Shown piece by piece: positions 7,582 to 10,758 of a stretch of DNA of 10,758 nucleotides (its first letter is position 1; each line of letters opens with the position of its first letter). The notes beneath the pieces were generated by a model. The model made no database searches, was not told the origin of the DNA, and was given only the letters and a program-made list of their open reading frames with translations. The translations under genes were made by a program, and so were the position numbers. This DNA is from JBDTMC01 sp039934475 (GTDB taxonomy: Bacteria; Acidobacteriota; Terriglobia; Bryobacterales; Bryobacteraceae), in the NCBI GenBank assembly GCA_039934475.1, contig JBDTMC010000264.1, positions 1-10,758 on the forward strand, written 5' to 3'.

Positions 7582-8841
7582 ATGCGACACGACTTTGCTT
7601 TCGGCCGCACCGGCCTGCAACTCGACCTACCCGACGGCTTTCAATACCAGGTTCTGGAAGCTCGCAGCGCCCAGCCTCTGGCCGATCCACAACACGCGAT
7701 TGAGGAATCCCTCAGCTATCTCACCCTCATCGCCCGCGGCAAGCGTTCAGCCGCCATCTCCGTTTGCGACATCACGCGCCCCGCGCCAAACAAACAGACC
7801 CTGCCGCCCATCCTTCGCGTCCTTGCCGAAGCCGGCATCCCTAGCCACGGCATCACCATCCTCATTGCCACCGGCCTCCACCGGCCCGCCACCGCCGCCG
7901 AAATCCGCGAGATCGTCGGTGAAGAGATCGCCCACAACTATAAGGTCGTCAACCACAACGCCCGCGATCTCCACGAACACACCTGCCTCGGCGCAACCTC
8001 GTCCGGAACTCCCGTCTACGTTGACTCGCGCTTCATCGCGGCCGACCTCCACATCACCCTCGGCTTCATCGAACCGCACCTCATGCTCGGCTTCTCCGGA
8101 GGCCGCAAGCTCGTCGCCCCCGGTCTCGCCGCCCAGGAAACAATCAAGGTCCTTCACAGTCCTAAGTTCATGCGCGACGCGCGCTCTTCGGAAGGCTCCA
8201 TTGAGGACAATCCGCTCCACCGCGAGTTGCTCGAAATCGCGCGCATGGCCCGTCATGACTTCCTCCTCGACGTCGCCCTCACTCGCGACCGCCGCATCGC
8301 CGGCGTCTTCGCCGGACGCCCCGAAGAAGCCCATGCCCGCGGCGTTGCCTTCGTCTCACAGACGATGCTCGAACGTCTCGACGAGCCCGTGGACGCCGTC
8401 ATCACCACCGCCGCGGGCTACCCTCTCGACCTCACTTACTACCAATCCATCAAGGGCATCACCGCCGCCTCGCACATCCTCAAACCGAACGCTCGCCTCC
8501 TCCTGCTCGCTCATTGCGAAGAAGGCTGCGGCGCCCCCGAATTCAGCACGATGGTGATGGATGGAGGCCGCGCCGGCGAGTTCCTCGATCGCCTCGCCAG
8601 CCAACCCGTCGAAGTCGATCAATGGCAGTTGGAGAAGCTTGCCCTGGTAGCCCGCGGCCAGAATATCTTCTACTATCTGCCCGGCTTGCCCCCTGAGTAT
8701 CATCCTCACCTGTGGGGACAATCCTTCTCCACCGCCGCTGCCGCAGTTCAGGCACTGCTCGCAGATCTGCCTCCGCAGGCTCGGATTGCTCTGATCTCAG
8801 AAGGGCCCTATGTGCTCGCTCGTGTAGCCCGCGCGGCCTAA
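7582..8841 (+). CDS. larA: LarA-family nickel-pincer-dependent racemase/epimerase homologue (DUF2088)
   Basis: This 419-residue cytoplasmic enzyme is homologous to lactate racemase LarA, which interconverts 2-hydroxyacid stereoisomers using a nickel-pincer nucleotide. Conserved pieces are CDITRP (62-67), ATGLHRP (96-102), IEPHLMLGFSGGRK (163-176) and YPLDLTYYQSIKG. His100, His166, Lys176 and His192 correspond to His108, His174, Lys184 and His200 of the Lactobacillus plantarum enzyme with identical spacing (66, 10, 16). These are the acid/base histidines, the lysine that binds the cofactor covalently and the nickel-ligand histidine. Length is normal (~420). An AAGGA lies 4 bases before the ATG, and the gap to the peptidase stop is 17 bases. 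The cofactor genes larB, larC and larE are not in the window. LarA homologues act on many hydroxyacids, so lactate is not certain. The symbol marks the family only. Confidence 0.9.
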   Translation: MRHDFAFGRTGLQLDLPDGFQYQVLEARSAQPLADPQHAIEESLSYLTLIARGKRSAAISVCDITRPAPNKQTLPPILRVLAEAGIPSHGITILIATGLHRPATAAEIREIVGEEIAHNYKVVNHNARDLHEHTCLGATSSGTPVYVDSRFIAADLHITLGFIEPHLMLGFSGGRKLVAPGLAAQETIKVLHSPKFMRDARSSEGSIEDNPLHRELLEIARMARHDFLLDVALTRDRRIAGVFAGRPEEAHARGVAFVSQTMLERLDEPVDAVITTAAGYPLDLTYYQSIKGITAASHILKPNARLLLLAHCEEGCGAPEFSTMVMDGGRAGEFLDRLASQPVEVDQWQLEKLALVARGQNIFYYLPGLPPEYHPHLWGQSFSTAAAAVQALLADLPPQARIALISEGPYVLARVARAA

Positions 8842-8893
8842 CGTATGATCCCCCAAATCCCTTATGGCAGAAAGAGTTGGCACGGGACGTCGG

Positions 8894-8922
8894 TTGACAA
8901 CTTTGCCCCTCTCGGCTATAGT
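8894..8922 (+). promoter_or_regulatory. sigma70 promoter of rpsA
   Basis: A perfect -35 TTGACA (8894-8899) is followed, after exactly 17 bases, by TATAGT (8917-8922), five of six matches to TATAAT. Transcription would start near 8929, giving a leader of about 136 bases before rpsA. It lies just behind the LarA-like gene, so rpsA has its own strong promoter. Such a near-consensus pair is expected for a highly expressed ribosomal protein gene. Confidence 0.82.
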
Positions 8923-9064
8923 TCTGAAGTATTGATCTTTCAACGGTTTGTCTCTGTCGGGTCTTCTCAAATCAAGTACGCTAGAATGGTGGGGAATCAG
9001 CTCGCCCCGTTGCCGCGCCCGTCCGTAATTCCGTTGAGCAGTCGTTAGACTCGGAGACTTGGCT

Positions 9065-10758
9065 ATGGCCAGTAATCAGGATGAACGCCTACCGGAATTG
9101 CCAGTTCCGGATGACGCCGAATACGAGCAACTACTTGACGACTACAGTCATTTTGCGCCTCCTGCCGAAGGCGAACTCCTCCAGGGTCACGTCCTCAAAG
9201 TCACCGACAACGAAGTAATCGTCGATTTCGGCTATAAGTCCGAAGGCTTGGTGCCAATCGCTCAATTCACCGGAGCCGACGGCAAAGTCAACGTGCAGGC
9301 TGGCGATGCCATCGACGTTATGGTCGATCGCTCCGGCCCCGAAGTCGAAGGCTACATCCTCCTCTCCCACGAAAAAGCGCAGCGCATTCGTATCTGGGAC
9401 ACGCTTGAGAAAGCGAATCGCGAGGGCCTCATGGTCCTCGGCCGCGTCACCGGACGCATCAAAGGCGGCCTCGCCGTAGACGTCGGCGTTCAGGCCTTCA
9501 TGCCCGGCACGCAAATCGATGTCCGGCCCATCCACAACCTCGATTCGTTCCTCGGCCAGGACGTTCCGGTCAAAGTTCTCAAACTGAACCGCCGCCGCGG
9601 CAACGTTGTCGTCAGCCGCAAGAGCGCGATTGAAGAGGAAGTCACTGCCCGCAAGTCTCAGGCGCTCGATACGCTATCTGAAGGCGCGGTGGTCACCGGC
9701 GTGGTTAAGAACCTCACCGAGTACGGCGCCTTTGTCGATCTCGGCGGCATCGACGGCCTGCTTCATGTCAGCGACATGAGCTATGGCCGGGTGAACCACC
9801 CTTCCGAAGCGGTCAACGTCGGCGACGAAATCTCTGTCAAAGTCCTCAAGTTCGACAAGGACAAGGAACGCATTTCGCTCGGCATCAAGCAACTGGCGCC
9901 CGATCCCTGGGAATCGGTGATTGAGCGCTACCCGATGGGACTTCGCGTCATCGGCCGCGTGGTCAGCGTTACTGACTACGGCGCCTTCGTCGAACTCGAA
10001 GCCGGCGTCGAGGGTCTCATCCACATCTCAGAGATGACATGGTCGCGGCGCATGAAGCATCCCACCAAAGTGGTGCGCCCAGGCGATCAGGTGGAAGCCG
10101 TCGTGCTTGAAGTGAAGCCGCGCGACCGGCGCATTTCTCTCGGCATCAAACAGCTCGAAGCGGACCCATGGACCACCGTCGCGGAACGCTATAGCATCGG
10201 CTCGGTTGTCGAAGGCCGCGTGCGCAAGCTCACCGACTTCGGCGCCTTCATCGAAATCGAAGAAGGCATCGATGGCCTGGTACACATTTCCGACCTCTCG
10301 TGGACCAAGCGCGTCAAGCACCCCTCTGAGCTCCTCAAAAAGGGGCAAGTGGTGCAAGCCGTTATTTTGAACATCGACGCGCCGAATCGCCGCCTCTCCT
10401 TGGGCATCAAACAGTTGCAGCCCGACGCATGGGAAACGTTCTTCCGTACCCATCAGGTAGGTGATAACGTTCGCGGACGCGTCTGTCGCGCCGAAACTGG
10501 GGAAGAGCGTGTCGTCGCGGCGGCGCCCGCCGGCGCTCAGGGCGCCGCCGCGGCGCTCTGTCCGTCGCCTGTCGCCCTGACGACGGTTGGCGTCCGAGGC
10601 GCCCACGCCGGCTTCGCTGGCGTTCAGCGCGGGCCGGCCAGGCGATGCGCCTCGCCGCAGAACGGCCGGCCGGCGGCATCCGTCAAAGCCTCTGCCTGCG
10701 GCAGGTGCACACCGCAGTGCGCGCACGCAAGCATGGGCGTGGGCTTGTCAGCGGGGTT
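9065..10758 (+). CDS. rpsA: 30S ribosomal protein S1, authentic to ~10490 then running into foreign sequence
   Basis: S1 binds mRNA on the 30S subunit and helps initiation. The ATG has GGAG 8 bases upstream (9053-9056). After an acidic N-terminus come S1 (OB-fold) domains at about residues 36-105, 119-190, 206-275, 291-362 and 378-450. Domains 3-5 show the classic YGAFVDL / FGAFIEI, GLLHVS / GLIHIS / GLVHIS and RISLGIKQL motifs, each followed by a PWE/PWT/AWE linker. Domain 6 begins with VGDNVRGRVCRA (about 465-476), but the expected FGAFVEL strand never comes. From about 10490 the frame gives an Ala/Gly/Arg-rich, Cys-containing stretch unlike S1. It stays open to the edge only because the tail is so GC-rich. 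True S1 would have about 90 or more further residues. Treat everything after ~10490 as not part of this protein. Confidence 0.93.
   Translation, partial: MASNQDERLPELPVPDDAEYEQLLDDYSHFAPPAEGELLQGHVLKVTDNEVIVDFGYKSEGLVPIAQFTGADGKVNVQAGDAIDVMVDRSGPEVEGYILLSHEKAQRIRIWDTLEKANREGLMVLGRVTGRIKGGLAVDVGVQAFMPGTQIDVRPIHNLDSFLGQDVPVKVLKLNRRRGNVVVSRKSAIEEEVTARKSQALDTLSEGAVVTGVVKNLTEYGAFVDLGGIDGLLHVSDMSYGRVNHPSEAVNVGDEISVKVLKFDKDKERISLGIKQLAPDPWESVIERYPMGLRVIGRVVSVTDYGAFVELEAGVEGLIHISEMTWSRRMKHPTKVVRPGDQVEAVVLEVKPRDRRISLGIKQLEADPWTTVAERYSIGSVVEGRVRKLTDFGAFIEIEEGIDGLVHISDLSWTKRVKHPSELLKKGQVVQAVILNIDAPNRRLSLGIKQLQPDAWETFFRTHQVGDNVRGRVCRAETGEERVVAAAPAGAQGAAAALCPSPVALTTVGVRGAHAGFAGVQRGPARRCASPQNGRPAASVKASACGRCTPQCAHASMGVGLSAG
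10487..10500. other. junction between rpsA and foreign high-GC sequence
   Basis: S1-like coding on the + strand ends within this interval. From it onward the minus strand carries proteobacterial-type coding. GC rises from roughly 53-60% in the rpsA sections I counted to about 76% in 10501-10758. The sequence here (CGCGCCGAAAC) could belong to either side, so the exact base cannot be set. A chimeric assembly join is the likeliest cause; a real insertion or rearrangement is the alternative. Confidence 0.75.
10490..10606 (-). CDS. possible N-terminal fragment of a PilS-like sensor kinase, cut at the junction
   Basis: Downstream of the PP0621-like stop on the minus strand, a frame opens with GTG 17 bases later. 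It reads a charged, Arg-rich start and then DDTLFPSFGA before hitting the join. In Burkholderiales a PP0621-family gene often precedes the pilSR two-component genes, and the PilS N-terminus precedes its membrane helices. My assignment rests on that neighbourhood and the LFPSFG-like stretch, so it is tentative. No membrane helix or kinase motif is inside the fragment. The frame continues past the join against rpsA, but that part is meaningless. Confidence 0.3.
10624..10758 (-). CDS. PP0621-family zinc-finger-like protein, C-terminal 44 residues
   Basis: The minus-strand frame runs from the window edge to a TGA at 10626-10624. It contains CAHCGVHLPQAEAL and RPFCGEAHRLAG. The pattern CxxCGxHLPxxxA...G..(F/Y)C...HR is the hallmark of the PP0621 family, short proteobacterial proteins with an N-terminal membrane helix and a small Cys/His metal site. 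Here the metal ligands would be the two Cys of CAHC and the Cys and His of FCGEAH. The N-terminal helix lies outside the window. The function is unknown. The family is typical of beta- and gammaproteobacteria and out of place beside an acidobacterial-type rpsA, which supports a foreign origin of this tail. Confidence 0.78.
   Translation of the reverse strand, partial: NPADKPTPMLACAHCGVHLPQAEALTDAAGRPFCGEAHRLAGPR

Noticed and set aside
8878..8896. TTGGCACG resembling a sigma54 -24 element before rpsA
   Set aside because: No TTGC-type -12 element sits at the required distance, and a near-consensus sigma70 promoter overlaps.
8982..8987. TAGAAT as a second -10 for rpsA
   Set aside because: No -35 lies at 16-18 bases. 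The nearest, TTGTCT, is 28 bases away.
10028..10726. Long minus-strand frame of 232 residues opposite rpsA
   Set aside because: It crosses the junction and joins an out-of-frame piece over the PP0621 end with the complement of S1 domains 4-6. Only 10490-10606 of it may be real coding.

Overview
The window looks like a piece of an Acidobacteriota chromosome, probably from the Bryobacterales/Solibacter side. This is inferred from gene content and coding style: secreted alpha/beta-hydrolase peptidases, an ACS-type transporter, GT-C membrane proteins, high GC, and genes without a single strand bias. No marker in the window fixes the taxon. The last ~265 bases are an exception. They look like DNA from a different bacterium, most likely a Burkholderiales betaproteobacterium, joined inside the ribosomal protein S1 gene.

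Left block (1-4764). A CocE/NonD-type alpha/beta hydrolase runs in from the left edge on the + strand. It is followed, with a 1-base overlap, by a 58-residue CPXCG zinc-ribbon protein. Convergent to these is a two-gene minus-strand operon: a large GT-C-like membrane glycosyltransferase, then an MFS transporter of the anion:cation symporter (hexuronate/galactonate) type. These two are coupled by an ATGA overlap. The transporter's 3' end overlaps the zinc-ribbon gene by 32 bases, so there is no room for a terminator between them.

Middle (4765-5310). A 58-base divergent spacer leads to a complete tRNA-Ser(GCU) with encoded CCA. After it come ~390 bases without a convincing gene, holding one hairpin and a few short TTCAACAC repeats. 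The base-composition skew of the + strand changes sign here: G-rich to the left and C-rich to the right, whichever way the genes point.

Right block (5311-9064). A short two-helix membrane protein, a secreted S9-family prolyl oligopeptidase-like serine peptidase, and a LarA-type nickel-pincer racemase homologue lie head to tail with 17-19 base gaps, probably as one operon. Next is a near-consensus sigma70 promoter, a leader of about 136 bases, and rpsA.

End (9065-10758). rpsA shows five full S1 domains and the first strand of a sixth. At about 10490 the S1 similarity stops and GC content jumps to about 76% by hand count. The minus strand of this tail encodes the C-terminus of a PP0621-family protein, followed by what may be the N-terminus of a PilS-like kinase. 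A chimeric assembly join is the simplest explanation. I found no CRISPR array, insertion sequence, phage gene or recognisable defence system.
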